Of a stretch of 64,000 bases of DNA, positions 18,331-27,979 are shown one piece after another; the first letter of the stretch is position 1; each line of letters begins with the position of its first letter. The position numbers and the translations under genes are program-made. The notes beneath the pieces were generated by a model, which was given only the letters and a program-made list of their open reading frames with translations, did not search any database and was not told the origin of the DNA. Origin of the DNA: Candidozyma auris (taxonomy: Eukaryota; Ascomycota; Pichiomycetes; Serinales; Metschnikowiaceae); assembly GCF_003013715.1 (NCBI RefSeq), contig NC_072815.1:744001-808000 (forward strand), in the 5' to 3' direction.

Positions 18331-19659
18331 CTATTTAGTTCTAATGGTGTAGTCTTCTCCGGATTGTGTAATATATCTCACCCAGGGGTATGACTGATAC
18401 TGAAGTTTAGGCTCATTAATGCGCAAGTAACGCACTTGAATACCAGATGTTGTGAAGTACGGAATGGAAAAGTTAACTTTTATGGGTTTCTTCGCAACAA
18501 TGCTTTCCGGATCACCAACTGCGGGAAGTCCAAGCTCTGCCTTCATGTGAAACTGTTTACCTCCGGGGAACGTTTTCAACTTCCACACCAAACAAGATTT
18601 CTCGGGTATCCACTTGATGCTTCCGTATTCCGGAGTGGACTTGGGGGTATCAGCGTCCTCAGGAATCGGTATGATAATCTCGACATTATTTGCAGTGGAT
18701 TTCTTTTTTATCTGTGCCTTCACTGAGCAAAGGATCTCTATGCGACTATGCTTGTGCACAACAAACTTACAGTTTACCAAAATCAATGGTTTTACCAAGA
18801 ACTGAGCAGACAGTAATCGGTACGACATCACTGTGAACTCACCATCAGGTGGGATAAATGTGATGATTCTTTCATTTTCAAACTTCGACAACCGCACGCA
18901 CTGATGGAACTTGATATCTTCCATTTCAATTTTCTTGTTATTTGAAGCTGACTCTGTCGCAGTGTCATCATGCATGCTGGAGGAAAAGATACCCTTGTCA
19001 TTGAGACCGAGACGAAGGTCAGGCATACCACTCAATTTAGACTTCATTCTGATTTCACCTAGAATTTCACTGTTCAACACTTGCCCGCTCGCATTAATCA
19101 ACATGTTTATTGATTCCACAACGTCCAAAAATGCTTCATTCTTCTTGTAAAATATGCCATCCTTTCTCCAACTAATGGCATTGGTAACCGCATTAGGCGG
19201 TTGGACAATTCTGGAGGGAGTCTTCTTGATCAACTTATAATAATCTTGGGTAATATACTCCTTTAGGATCTTTGTGTCAGTGGTTTGAGGGACCCCAAAA
19301 TCCATCATTTCATCCAAAAGCTCGTAGGTTATGACGAAGTTATCTCGAATGGATTCCTCCTCCAAACTTTTGAAATATTGTTGAAGCACCTCCACAACCC
19401 TCGAAAGAAACACCACAATAGCCATCACATTCTCATTTTTCCGAGTGAGACCACAGATATATAGGTTGTTATGGTTAATGAAAACATAGTTGATCCCCTT
19501 GCTATTGATGTAGGGTTTGTAAAGTGTTTCATCGTCACTTTGGAGCTCCAATAGCAAGAGAGGAAAATTTTCTATCGTATTAGCGGGAATATCACCTTTG
19601 TAATCCCTTGATAGCAAAGATTTGCCCTTGGCGTCAAGGAAATGGATTTGGGAGGCCAT
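18331..19659 (-). CDS. APM1: AP-1 clathrin adaptor medium (mu1) subunit
   Basis: The 442-residue protein is the mu subunit of the AP-1 adaptor, which sorts cargo between the trans-Golgi and endosomes. Residues 1-140 form the longin-like N-terminal domain, with a MASQIHFLDAKGKSLLSRDY start and EEESIRDNFVITYELLDEMMDFG near 100-125. Residues about 165-440 form the mu-homology domain that reads YxxPhi signals (SWRKDGIFYKKNEAFLDVVE; FTTSGIQVRYLRI near the end). The frame continues upstream of 19659 only through a non-ATG codon, so the MASQI start, which matches yeast Apm1, is used. Confidence 0.95.
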   Translation of the reverse strand: MASQIHFLDAKGKSLLSRDYKGDIPANTIENFPLLLLELQSDDETLYKPYINSKGINYVFINHNNLYICGLTRKNENVMAIVVFLSRVVEVLQQYFKSLEEESIRDNFVITYELLDEMMDFGVPQTTDTKILKEYITQDYYKLIKKTPSRIVQPPNAVTNAISWRKDGIFYKKNEAFLDVVESINMLINASGQVLNSEILGEIRMKSKLSGMPDLRLGLNDKGIFSSSMHDDTATESASNNKKIEMEDIKFHQCVRLSKFENERIITFIPPDGEFTVMSYRLLSAQFLVKPLILVNCKFVVHKHSRIEILCSVKAQIKKKSTANNVEIIIPIPEDADTPKSTPEYGSIKWIPEKSCLVWKLKTFPGGKQFHMKAELGLPAVGDPESIVAKKPIKVNFSIPYFTTSGIQVRYLRINEPKLQYQSYPWVRYITQSGEDYTIRTK

Positions 19660-21050
19660 TGCACTACCAACTGATTCTGGCAGATCGTAATTAGCGTTGC
19701 AATGGAATGTCAACTTGAGAAAACACCCGTGCACCCTACTAAAGGTGTATGTCTCTTATACAGCACCACCACGTTATGATAAGATCCTAGAGTATACAGC
19801 GAAGGTCTCTTCTCCCAATACTCTAAGATAAAGAAAAATATACAATGATTTATTTCACAAAGACACTTCTTATAATAAGTTTGAACCTAACATCGAGCTC
19901 CTTTCCTACGACGCACCAATTGCGAGGTTTTGTCGTTAGCACCGAATCAACATATTTTCAGTAGGAGAAATAGGTAGGATCAAGCCAAGGGGATAAAGCT
20001 TGCTTTCAAAACGTATTGGAGTTCAAAACTTCTTTAGCAGAATAGGCGCGTCAAGCAGGCAGAAACAGTTTACGCGCTGGGGTTGCACCGGACACGAAGT
20101 GAAAATAAACGGGAAGGCACCTAAGCAGTTGCAAACCAGTTCAACTGGACCCATCCAACGTACGAGGAGCTAAATCTCCTGAGCCTACAATGATAAGCAG
20201 CAGCCTCCACTCTTGCATTGAAAAATCTGTTGATATGTTCAGGCTTTTATAAGCCAGCCTCAAAATACGTAAGGCTTGATCTGACGAAAAGTTGAACGGC
20301 GAGTTGCAGCCATATGAACAACATCCATCTACACATTCTCGATCTGTCTTTCATACCGGGTTCTCGTTAAGGGAGGGAATTCGCGATATGAGGGTGCGGC
20401 AGAGCGGTCCGAGCTGTTTGTCGGCAAGGAGAGTGGTGAATGTGCCCGCTAGAAACAGTCTAACCAAAACCCACCGCATTATGATTGGCACGCACTTTGG
20501 AACAGTGAATCAGAATCAGCCAAATTCTGTTTTGCTTGAGTTTCCACCGTGCCTTGAAGCACAGCCTTCCTCTTGGCAAAACTATGGCCAAGGTTTCTGA
20601 GGGCCAAGTGTGAGTCTTGCGCAATTTTCTCTCGGCCAGGCCACGGAACTTCTCTTAGTGAGATAAAAATAAAAAAAAAAAAAATAATAAATGAGACAAA
20701 AGAAAGATAGCAGCCCTTGTATGAGATTTCAAAGCCTGAATTATACTTGAGCTGGGCGTTAGCTCCCGAGTGCGGAATTTTTACCACTGATTCGTCTGTC
20801 AAATAGCAACCTTGCACCCGGTATTGTGGTTTTTGCCATGCTCCGCCGCTTCTTTTCTTATGGCGCCTTGGACGGGTATTTTTGCGGCTTTTGCAGGGCT
20901 TCGCGTATGGCTTAACACACTCACCCTGCACAAAATCCGCTTGTATTTATTTCCCCATATCTTATATAACAACATCCGATACCGCAGTCTCTCAGGCAAT
21001 AGTTATTGAAATCTTTTTTTGTTTTTACCCTTTCGTCTTTCGTTTGAACT
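19660..21050. other. Long APM1/GAS5 intergenic region
   Basis: Nearly 1.4 kb between divergent genes. It contains several random-looking open frames of about 100-150 codons on both strands (20292-20931), none with a domain. An A-rich/AATAA tract lies near 20666-20690 and a TATATAA-like element near 20962-20968, about 85 bases before the GAS5-type gene. I see no tRNA or repeat. Confidence 0.4.
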
Positions 21051-22409
21051 ATGCTTTGGTCCTTTTTTCTTCTTCCGCTTCTCGTCCTTGCAGCTGACAT
21101 CGAGCCTATCGTGGTGAAGGGTAACGCCTTTTTCAAGAAGGATTCTGATGAAAGATTCTACATGAAAGGTGTTGCTTATCAGCCAGGTGGAACTTCCAAC
21201 CTTTATGACCCGCTTTCTGACCCTGATGTCTGTAAGAGAGACATCAAGTACTTCAAGGAGCTTGGAATCAACACTATCAGAGTGTATTCGATCGATAACA
21301 CTGGGGATCACGAGGAATGTATGAAGGCGCTTGCCGACGCTGGGATTTATTTGCTCTTGGACACCAACATCCCTAAAGCGTCTATTGCTAGAGACGATGG
21401 TGCTAACTGCTCCTACAACACCATGTACTTGGAAGAGGTTTTTGCTACTGTCAAGTTGATGTCACAGTACGACAACACTTTGGGCTTTTTCGCTGCTAAT
21501 GAGGTTATCAACGATGATGAATCCACTGCTGCAGCACGCCAAGTGAAGGCAGTTGTTCGTGATATCAAAACGTTCCAGAGAGCCAACGGCCTTCGTGAGA
21601 TCCCAGTTGGCTACTCTGCGGCTGACGTGGCTGAAAACAGACTTCAGTCTGCGCAATACTTCAACTGTGGTGATGACGAAATGGCTCGTGTTGATATGTT
21701 TGGGTACAACGACTACTCTTGGTGTGGTGACTCTTCGTTTACTATTTCGGGCTACGACCAAAAGGTCAAGGAATACAGTAACTACTCCGTGCCTTTGTTT
21801 CTTTCAGAGTTTGGTTGCAACAAGGTAACGCCTCGGAAGTTTACCGAGATAGGGACAATATTTTCCGACAAGATGTCGCCTGTGTTCTCGGGTGGTCTTG
21901 TTTACGAATACTCACAGGAGAAAAACAACTACGGTTTGGTGAAAATCGGCAGTGACAATCTGTCTGTAACAGAGTTGGAAGACTTCGACTACCTTAAAGC
22001 CGAATTCTCATCTGTGTCAATGCCATCCGGTGATGGTGGATACCACACAGATTTGCCACATGCTGAGTGTCCTCCTGTCGACAGTAAATGGGAAGCTAGC
22101 GATGATATTCCTGACACCCCAAAAGGTGCCTTGAAGTATTTCCACGGTGCCGAGCCAACCGGTCACGGTTTCGATGCTAACACCCAATGGGCTTGTGTCG
22201 ACGGGAACAACGACGTAGATGACTCCAGCGATTATAGCGGCGCCTCTGGATCTTATACTCCAAGCTCTCGCGCCTCCTCGTCATCTACCAAGGGGTCTAG
22301 TTCTTCCCAGTCAAGCTCCACTTCCAGCAAACGTAACGACGCGAATCAGATGAGCACACTTTCAGGATTTGCCTCTTTGGGTGCTTTCATTTTCGCTATT
22401 ATTGTGTAA
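21051..22409 (+). CDS. GAS5: GPI-anchored beta-1,3-glucanosyltransferase, GH72, GAS5 type
   Basis: The 452-residue protein is a GH72 transglycosidase that elongates cell-wall beta-1,3-glucan. It has a signal peptide (MLWSFFLLPLLVLAA, cut near residue 15) and a catalytic domain at about 18-330. The acid/base Glu is in AANEVIN (E151) and the nucleophile in FLSEFGCN (E253). A short Cys-containing tail (AECPPVDSKW; WACVDGNN), a Ser-rich stretch and a hydrophobic C-terminus for GPI attachment follow. There is no X8/CBM43 domain, which places it with the Gas3/4/5 and C. albicans Pga4/Phr3 group rather than Gas1. In DNLSV the L is a CTG codon and is probably Ser. Confidence 0.92.
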   Translation: MLWSFFLLPLLVLAADIEPIVVKGNAFFKKDSDERFYMKGVAYQPGGTSNLYDPLSDPDVCKRDIKYFKELGINTIRVYSIDNTGDHEECMKALADAGIYLLLDTNIPKASIARDDGANCSYNTMYLEEVFATVKLMSQYDNTLGFFAANEVINDDESTAAARQVKAVVRDIKTFQRANGLREIPVGYSAADVAENRLQSAQYFNCGDDEMARVDMFGYNDYSWCGDSSFTISGYDQKVKEYSNYSVPLFLSEFGCNKVTPRKFTEIGTIFSDKMSPVFSGGLVYEYSQEKNNYGLVKIGSDNLSVTELEDFDYLKAEFSSVSMPSGDGGYHTDLPHAECPPVDSKWEASDDIPDTPKGALKYFHGAEPTGHGFDANTQWACVDGNNDVDDSSDYSGASGSYTPSSRASSSSTKGSSSSQSSSTSSKRNDANQMSTLSGFASLGAFIFAIIV

Positions 22410-22458
22410 GTAAAGGGTCAATAAATTCTGTTTAGATTTGAGCTATTCATTATGTATA

Positions 22459-23850
22459 TCACAGGTTTTGCTTAAAACCATACATCATTTCCTCCTTGTT
22501 AATCAAGTGACCAATGCTGTCGACCTCTTCCAATAGCTTGTCAACGTCAGATATCCAGTTGTTCAACAAATCATTGATGTTCTCACTATTACTGGTAATC
22601 TGAGCAGCGCCGGCACTAGTACCATGTTTCAAGTTGTCGAACTTGATAATACCCTGGGGACGGTTGATTTTCGCGGTGATCATACCTTTGTTTACCATAC
22701 CACTGACATGTGCCTCCGCATCTTGTGAACTGACTTGTAACAAATAAGCCAACCGATCTAACTTGATAAACAGATAGTACATGTTGATTACACGCAAATT
22801 GTGCTCAATAATTCTGTTCTGTAAGTTTGTGTTGTTCGTCTCGTTATCAGCAAAAACAGGTGACTTATTAAGATAGTTTTCACGATATTCCATTTCGATA
22901 TTTTCAGAGTGAATGAGCTCATTTGTTGTGAAAATTTCCAAAAGCTTGAACACCTTAGAATCCACATTCTTAGAAAAAGCAGTGTTGAGCTTGATTTTAT
23001 GAATCAAATCGGATTGAAGGTTATCGAATGGCGATAGAATGATGTAGTAGATGATGGACACAAGCAAGTCCTTGTATTCTGAAGATTCCTTGACTAGTGG
23101 GATCTCTATCAAGAGAAGTGAGTTGTTGACAACCATGATGTAGTCATTCTCATGTTTGTTGATCTCTAGTAAGTACTTCAAGTACGTTGCCTTAAATATG
23201 TCGGCCCTTTCAAAATTTTTCAACGTTTTTAAGAGAATCTTTCTGCTCAAAATCTTTGCTTGTGCAAAGTCTTTTTTTTGCAATGTCAACCTAATTTGCT
23301 CGAGAATGTACTCAATTTTCTCTTCAAAAGGCATCAACGAGTATGTCTCGACCTGCAAGTCACATAAGATATCTGCGGCCTTATCCAAGTCATTCTTCTT
23401 CTCCAAGTATATTTCAGCCAACATCTTGGAAACGACCGCCCTCTCAACCTCCACAAAGATCTTCTTATCAGTCACCGTACGAATAGTTTCAATAATCTTC
23501 ATCTTCTTCTCTAATTGCACAGGCTTGTCGTTATCTAACGTTTCGAGGCTCTTGATGATCTCTTGAATCATCAGTTGAATGGAGCTCTTGAGTTGGCCAT
23601 GTTTCTTTGACAAAGGCGTGATTAATTCATCCAAGTAGTCCCAATCATCATTATGGACTAGCGTATCAACAATTTTGCTTAAGATCTTCTTACTCAGAGC
23701 CAAATCTGAAGATTGACGGATTTGCTTTTCCAACACCAAGTACTTCTCGATAGCTTGTTTGTAATCAGAAGTCTTCTCAATGAGAGGGATCTGCTCTTCA
23801 AGAGTTTCAGAAAAATCTTTTTCAGCCTTAATAGGATCTTCTCTAGACAT
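22459..23850 (-). CDS. RPN5: 26S proteasome lid subunit Rpn5
   Basis: The 463-residue protein is a PCI-domain subunit of the 19S regulatory particle lid. In yeast it also serves the COP9 signalosome. It is almost wholly helical. N-terminal TPR-like repeats occupy roughly residues 20-290, and the PCI winged helix lies near 320-420 (HNLRVINMYYLFIKLDRLAYLLQVS; AHVSGMVNKGMITAKINRPQGIIKF). A final helix includes VDSIGHLINKEEMMYG. Length is slightly above the usual 445. The ATG at 23850 is the natural start. It converges on the GAS5-type gene with 49 bases between the stops. Confidence 0.95.
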   Translation of the reverse strand: MSREDPIKAEKDFSETLEEQIPLIEKTSDYKQAIEKYLVLEKQIRQSSDLALSKKILSKIVDTLVHNDDWDYLDELITPLSKKHGQLKSSIQLMIQEIIKSLETLDNDKPVQLEKKMKIIETIRTVTDKKIFVEVERAVVSKMLAEIYLEKKNDLDKAADILCDLQVETYSLMPFEEKIEYILEQIRLTLQKKDFAQAKILSRKILLKTLKNFERADIFKATYLKYLLEINKHENDYIMVVNNSLLLIEIPLVKESSEYKDLLVSIIYYIILSPFDNLQSDLIHKIKLNTAFSKNVDSKVFKLLEIFTTNELIHSENIEMEYRENYLNKSPVFADNETNNTNLQNRIIEHNLRVINMYYLFIKLDRLAYLLQVSSQDAEAHVSGMVNKGMITAKINRPQGIIKFDNLKHGTSAGAAQITSNSENINDLLNNWISDVDKLLEEVDSIGHLINKEEMMYGFKQNL

Positions 23851-24000
23851 TTTGATCGATGAAGTAACACTCTATTTCAGAAATGTCGGGAGTCTGTGCT
23901 TGCACCATTGCCACATTACGTGCGCGCATCAAAATGGCATATACATCTAAATGGCATGTAAACGAATAATTGATAGTGTAGTCGATAATTTTCGCTAGCT

Positions 24001-24962
24001 CTAAACTCTACAGTTATTGATGTCGAACACAAGAATGTCGGTACCTCCGCACTTCTTCAATTCGTCCATCACATCACTTATTCTTGCCTTCTCTACCATC
24101 GAGGAAATTGCAACCCATGGCTCATCCAGCATTTCTTGGTTTTCCAATGCCGAGATAGTTGCCGCTCTTCTACCTGGAGTGATTTTCAAGACTTCTGGAA
24201 CGATTGACCTTGGTGCATTGTACGTGCACAAAACGTACCTCTGAGCGGCCATAATTCCCTCAAATCTTTGATGGATGATTTTCACCAAGTCTGGGAAACG
24301 AGGCTTCTTTGAAACAATCAATTGAGCTGAAGTTTCTAAGATGGTAGCGATTGGTTTCAACCCGGCAGCCTTCATTGTCTCACCTGACTCAACCAAGTCA
24401 ACAATTGCATCACCAACTCCAAGTGCACATGAGGCCTCTACTGAACCTCCGACATATCTAATGTTTGTTTTCTTTTCTTGGACGCCCTGTGCCTTTTCAA
24501 GGTCAGAGAAGAATGTACCAGCCAAGTTGGTGAATGAGGTGACAATCTTCTTACCGACCAATTCCTCAGGCTTAGTGTACTCTCCTTTTTCGGGAACTTG
24601 AACCTGTAACTTGCATTTGCCGAATTGTAAGTCCAATAGAAGCTCCACAGAGCTCAACATTTCTGCTTCTTTAACCTGATCCAAACCGGTGATTCCCAAG
24701 TCACATTTTCCTTCGCCGACAAAGGTTGGGATATCAGCAGCAGGCAAAAAGATGAGAGCGATGGGCAAGTTAGTAGAGAGCGCTATATCCAATCTGTTGG
24801 AGCGTCTAAAATGAATATCAGCACCTGCTAGAAAGTTGCAGCATTTTTCATATAATCTGCCCTCTAAGGTGTTAGTAAAAGCTAGATCATTTGTTTAATT
24901 GATCACATACTTTTTGGAACAGCAAACATCAAGCGGTCCGGAAGGTGATTTACCAAGTCCAT
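24001..24962 (-). CDS. HIS1: ATP phosphoribosyltransferase HIS1 (two exons)
   Basis: HIS1 catalyses the first step of histidine synthesis, joining ATP and PRPP. The uninterrupted main frame lacks the first 43 residues of the family. They are found in a 52-nt exon (24911-24962; MDLVNHLPDRLMFAVPK) followed by GTATGT, and in the part of exon 2 before the first in-frame ATG (GRLYEKCC..LAGADIHFRRSNR). Splicing 24864-24910 restores the expected VPKKGRLY sequence and gives 304 residues, near the yeast 297. Motifs present include FLPAADIPTFVGEGKCDLGITG, GSVEASCALG-GDAIVDLVESGETM (the PRPP loop) and TPGRRAATIS, and the regulatory C-terminus ends ILVFDINNCRV. A perfect Gcn4 site lies 113 bases upstream. 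Confidence 0.95.
24864..24910 (-). other. HIS1 intron, 47 nt
   Basis: 5' site GTATGT at 24910-24905, branch box TACTAAC at 24877-24871, seven bases, then 3' TTAG ending at 24864. The join restores a conserved Lys-Gly-Arg codon run. This is among the shortest introns I can support in the window. Confidence 0.93.
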
Positions 24963-25074
24963 ATTGATTATCTAAAGAGCTATAGAAACAAAAGAAAGAA
25001 AAAAAAGTAAGTTTGAATTAGTAGCCCAGATTTAGCGATACTCGATAACCATTTTTCAGGGCTGCGTGTAGTAA

Positions 25075-25081
25075 TGAGTCA
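25075..25081 (+). promoter_or_regulatory. Gcn4 binding site upstream of HIS1
   Basis: TGAGTCA, a perfect Gcn4/AP-1 heptamer, lies 113 bases upstream of the HIS1 ATG in the 334-base interval to RER2. HIS1 is a classical general-amino-acid-control target, so induction on amino-acid starvation is expected. The rest of the interval holds an A-rich tract near 24990-25006 and nothing else I recognise. Confidence 0.85.
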
Positions 25082-25296
25082 ACCTAAAATACCCCAACAT
25101 CTGCAGGAATATTAAACTTACACTATCTTGAGGTCTTTGATAGAGTTGATGCGATTAGAGAAAATTCCTCTTCATCAGGAGGATTGTGTAATCTAAGAAG
25201 TCCATGGTAATTGTCTCAGTGAGGGTATATAAGTCCGAGCTAGATTCTTGTGTGTTGATGCAAAGTGTCTTGGTATAGTAGTATGCTAGTGTATCG

Positions 25297-26298
25297 CTAC
25301 TTTGCGACATCTGATGTCGTGGACAGATTAGATGTAACATCCTCCACGTCCGATTTGCCTAGTGAATCCTTCTCACTATCAGTTGAATTATCCTGAAACC
25401 TCTCATAAGCTGTCGTCGATGAAGACAAGCCCGGCAGGGGAGAGAGATCTTTTTCTATAGACTTTGCAGGATGAATGGGCTTAGAAGTTGGCCCACCAGT
25501 AATGCCATTACCATTTCCATACCAGTACACGTGGAAGCTCCAGGTGAGAAGAATCTTGATCATGTCCCATGCAGTGAAATCTGGCCACAACTTGTTGCTG
25601 AACATGATCGAACAAGAAGCGGGCACTGCCTGCCACAACAAGAAGTCCGATAGCCTGTAAGTTCCACTGGTACGAACCAAGATATCAAGAGGTGGTGAGT
25701 CTGCAGTGTACAAGTAGTCCTCAATGGTAGATTCATCGATAAAAAGCGATGGGACCTTTTCCGATAGCATCACAATTCTTCTCATAGACGTGGCCATCTC
25801 ATCTCTAGAAGTGTAAGGAAAACAAATATTGAGCACAGCTCTTGTGTTGTTCTTCGTAATCCTTTCTGTCTCGGCAAGGATTGCCTGTACATCAGACGGC
25901 AATAGAGCAACGTTGCCCAAGATTTTTATCTTGATACCATACTTTTCGCAAAGTTCGCCTTGTTGACTTATTTGCTGGAATTTGGATTTGGCTAAGTCCA
26001 TCAACCACTCGACCTCGTAGCGCAGTCTTTTGAAATTCTCAATTGAAAATGCGTAGACAGTGGCACACTCAACACCTGACTCATAGAGTAACTCGAGAAT
26101 GTTGGCCATCGAGTCGAACCCCAAATTATGTCCTTCTTTCAACTCGATTTTGTGACTTTTTGCATACCTTCTGTTACCGTCCATGATGACACCAACATGG
26201 CGAGGAGTAGGGCCAGTTCTTATGATGCTTCCCACAATTTTTTTCACTCTGGACACTGCCAGAGTGTAACCAGGAAAAGTAGAGATCCACTCAGACAT
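25297..26298 (-). CDS. RER2: cis-prenyltransferase (dehydrodolichyl diphosphate synthase), RER2 type
   Basis: The 333-residue protein is an undecaprenyl/dehydrodolichyl diphosphate synthase-family enzyme that builds the dolichol chain needed for N-glycosylation and GPI anchors at the ER. Conserved regions seen are HVGVIMDGNRRYAK (about 34-47), EGHNLGF, TVYAFSIENFKR (about 80-91), ILVRTSGTYRLSDFLLWQ (about 205-222) and LWPDF. The N-terminus and the ILELLYESGVECATV stretch fit Rer2 rather than Srt1. It carries an extra Ser-rich tail of about 60 residues (residues 270-333) beyond the catalytic domain. Confidence 0.92.
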   Translation of the reverse strand: MSEWISTFPGYTLAVSRVKKIVGSIIRTGPTPRHVGVIMDGNRRYAKSHKIELKEGHNLGFDSMANILELLYESGVECATVYAFSIENFKRLRYEVEWLMDLAKSKFQQISQQGELCEKYGIKIKILGNVALLPSDVQAILAETERITKNNTRAVLNICFPYTSRDEMATSMRRIVMLSEKVPSLFIDESTIEDYLYTADSPPLDILVRTSGTYRLSDFLLWQAVPASCSIMFSNKLWPDFTAWDMIKILLTWSFHVYWYGNGNGITGGPTSKPIHPAKSIEKDLSPLPGLSSSTTAYERFQDNSTDSEKDSLGKSDVEDVTSNLSTTSDVAK

Positions 26299-27979
26299 GC
26301 TCAGGGGATTCCACGATGATATTAGTTTTCGTGAGTAGGTATAAAAATGATACGTATGATGTGTGTGTGTGTGTGACTTTTATGTTGCGAAGGGAGATAG
26401 TCTGCAGTGTGGAAAAGAAATTTGTAGTATACAATATTGTGCTTCTCGAAAGATTTACCAGCTGCAAATCCGAAATCAACGAAACTTCTGTGACGAGGAT
26501 CATTAGATATGGCAACGAAGTCTTGGTTTCTGATAAGTGAGGTCGATGCGTCGTTATTTTGTTGGGGGTTTTATTCTTAGCATTTGGGAATTTCATTTTT
26601 TCGAAAATCACGGGGAAATGTCTACGAATGGACAAATGTAGGTGAGATTGTTGCGGCATGAGAACAAAGAAAGTTGCGCCAAAATTTTCTAAATATACAT
26701 ATACAATTGTGCTCTCGAGAGGCTAACCGAGAGTATGTAAAGATCTTCTATCATTAGTATATTACCATGCTCATATGTGCAAAAATCGTTTGTAATGCGA
26801 TTAGGGGGCAGAGCCAGCGGGCGAAGCACCATATGGCCGACTGTATCCACAGGCAGGAATGTCATTTGACCCTTATCTCCTATCATTTTGCACTTCGAGG
26901 ATCAACGCCTCAAAGCTTATTGGAAAATGCTCATGGCAATCATCCCTTGCCCTTGATGTGATATGCCTGTCCGGTTCCTGATGTTTTACCTTTTTTAGGC
27001 GAAATGGTCAATTCGTATTTTGTAAGAGGCTCTCACAGCGCGAGGAACCGTGCAGCCACTATGGAAGTATGTTGCCAGGCGCTGCGAAAATGGGCAGGTG
27101 GTCGAGAAGGCGCCTTTCACAACATACAAGGGTTTGGTCTTTGTAATACTCTACTAGATTGACGTAAAGTCATAGCGATCACCTTCAAAAGCTGGTAGGC
27201 AACTGTTCCCGCAAAAGTAGCTCGCATCATGTTCACCTTTTTGCGAACGCTGTTTCATCTCGTTGCTGCCAGCGTCCAGACCCTCGACGTGGTTGCAAAC
27301 ACAACTATGCGCCCACTGCTCACACTGCTCTCGAATCGGTCGACAACTTTTTATTGAAGGAATCGAATGTGGTTTGAGATTATCACAGCAGAACAATGCC
27401 GCTCTTGTGATTTTCATCCCTCTTGCAACACCGATCTTGATAAATTTCAAGGTCCAGCCTTTTCTTTAAGGGGCTACGTAACCCTACCCTTAATTGGTGC
27501 CAAAGAATTCATACTCTGGCACTGCGCCTTTTTGTCCTAGCCAAATACTTCTCATAATATTCGTTAAAATGTGTGTCGCTAAAAAATGCTGACACCTGGA
27601 CCGCCCAAGTTGTGTCGAGGGCCAACCCAGTACTGCTCCCAAGAACCAGCGTGCCTGTCGCCAAAGCCAATGGTTCCTTCGGGGCCTCCACGTCAGACAG
27701 GAAGTGCGACCTTGCGGGAGAAGGTTTTTTTTCCACAACGCGTCGCGCTGAAACAGTGGCCTTCCGGATTGAGAAAATCCTTCGCTCATTTATTAGAGAA
27801 TCCCTACTTTTGACGCCCCAAACCTACATATTCGACCTTCATCGTCAATTCTTTTGAAGTATAATTTTTTTCCTCTTCACCCTAATTTTGGAATACCCGT
27901 GCCATTTAGGCTTTACTCCTTATCAAACCAAGTTTTCCCACTCCCAACCACAACAGTCACTCGTTCTACCCGTTTTACA
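26299..27979. other. Long RER2/GIN4 intergenic region
   Basis: About 1.7 kb between divergent genes, long enough for unrecognised genes. It has a (GT)n microsatellite at about 26361-26375. A pair of overlapping minus-strand frames at 27490-27789, separated at an A8 run, could encode a small membrane protein (see findings). A Cys-containing minus frame at 27154-27450 has no ATG start. The remainder is probably the long regulatory region and 5' leader of GIN4. Confidence 0.4.

Noticed and set aside
20292..20931. Frames of about 100-150 codons on both strands upstream of the GAS5-type gene
   Set aside because: They overlap on opposite strands and contain no domain.
27154..27450. 98-codon Cys-containing minus frame in the GIN4 upstream region
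   Set aside because: It begins only at a TTG and its Cys spacing matches no family I know.
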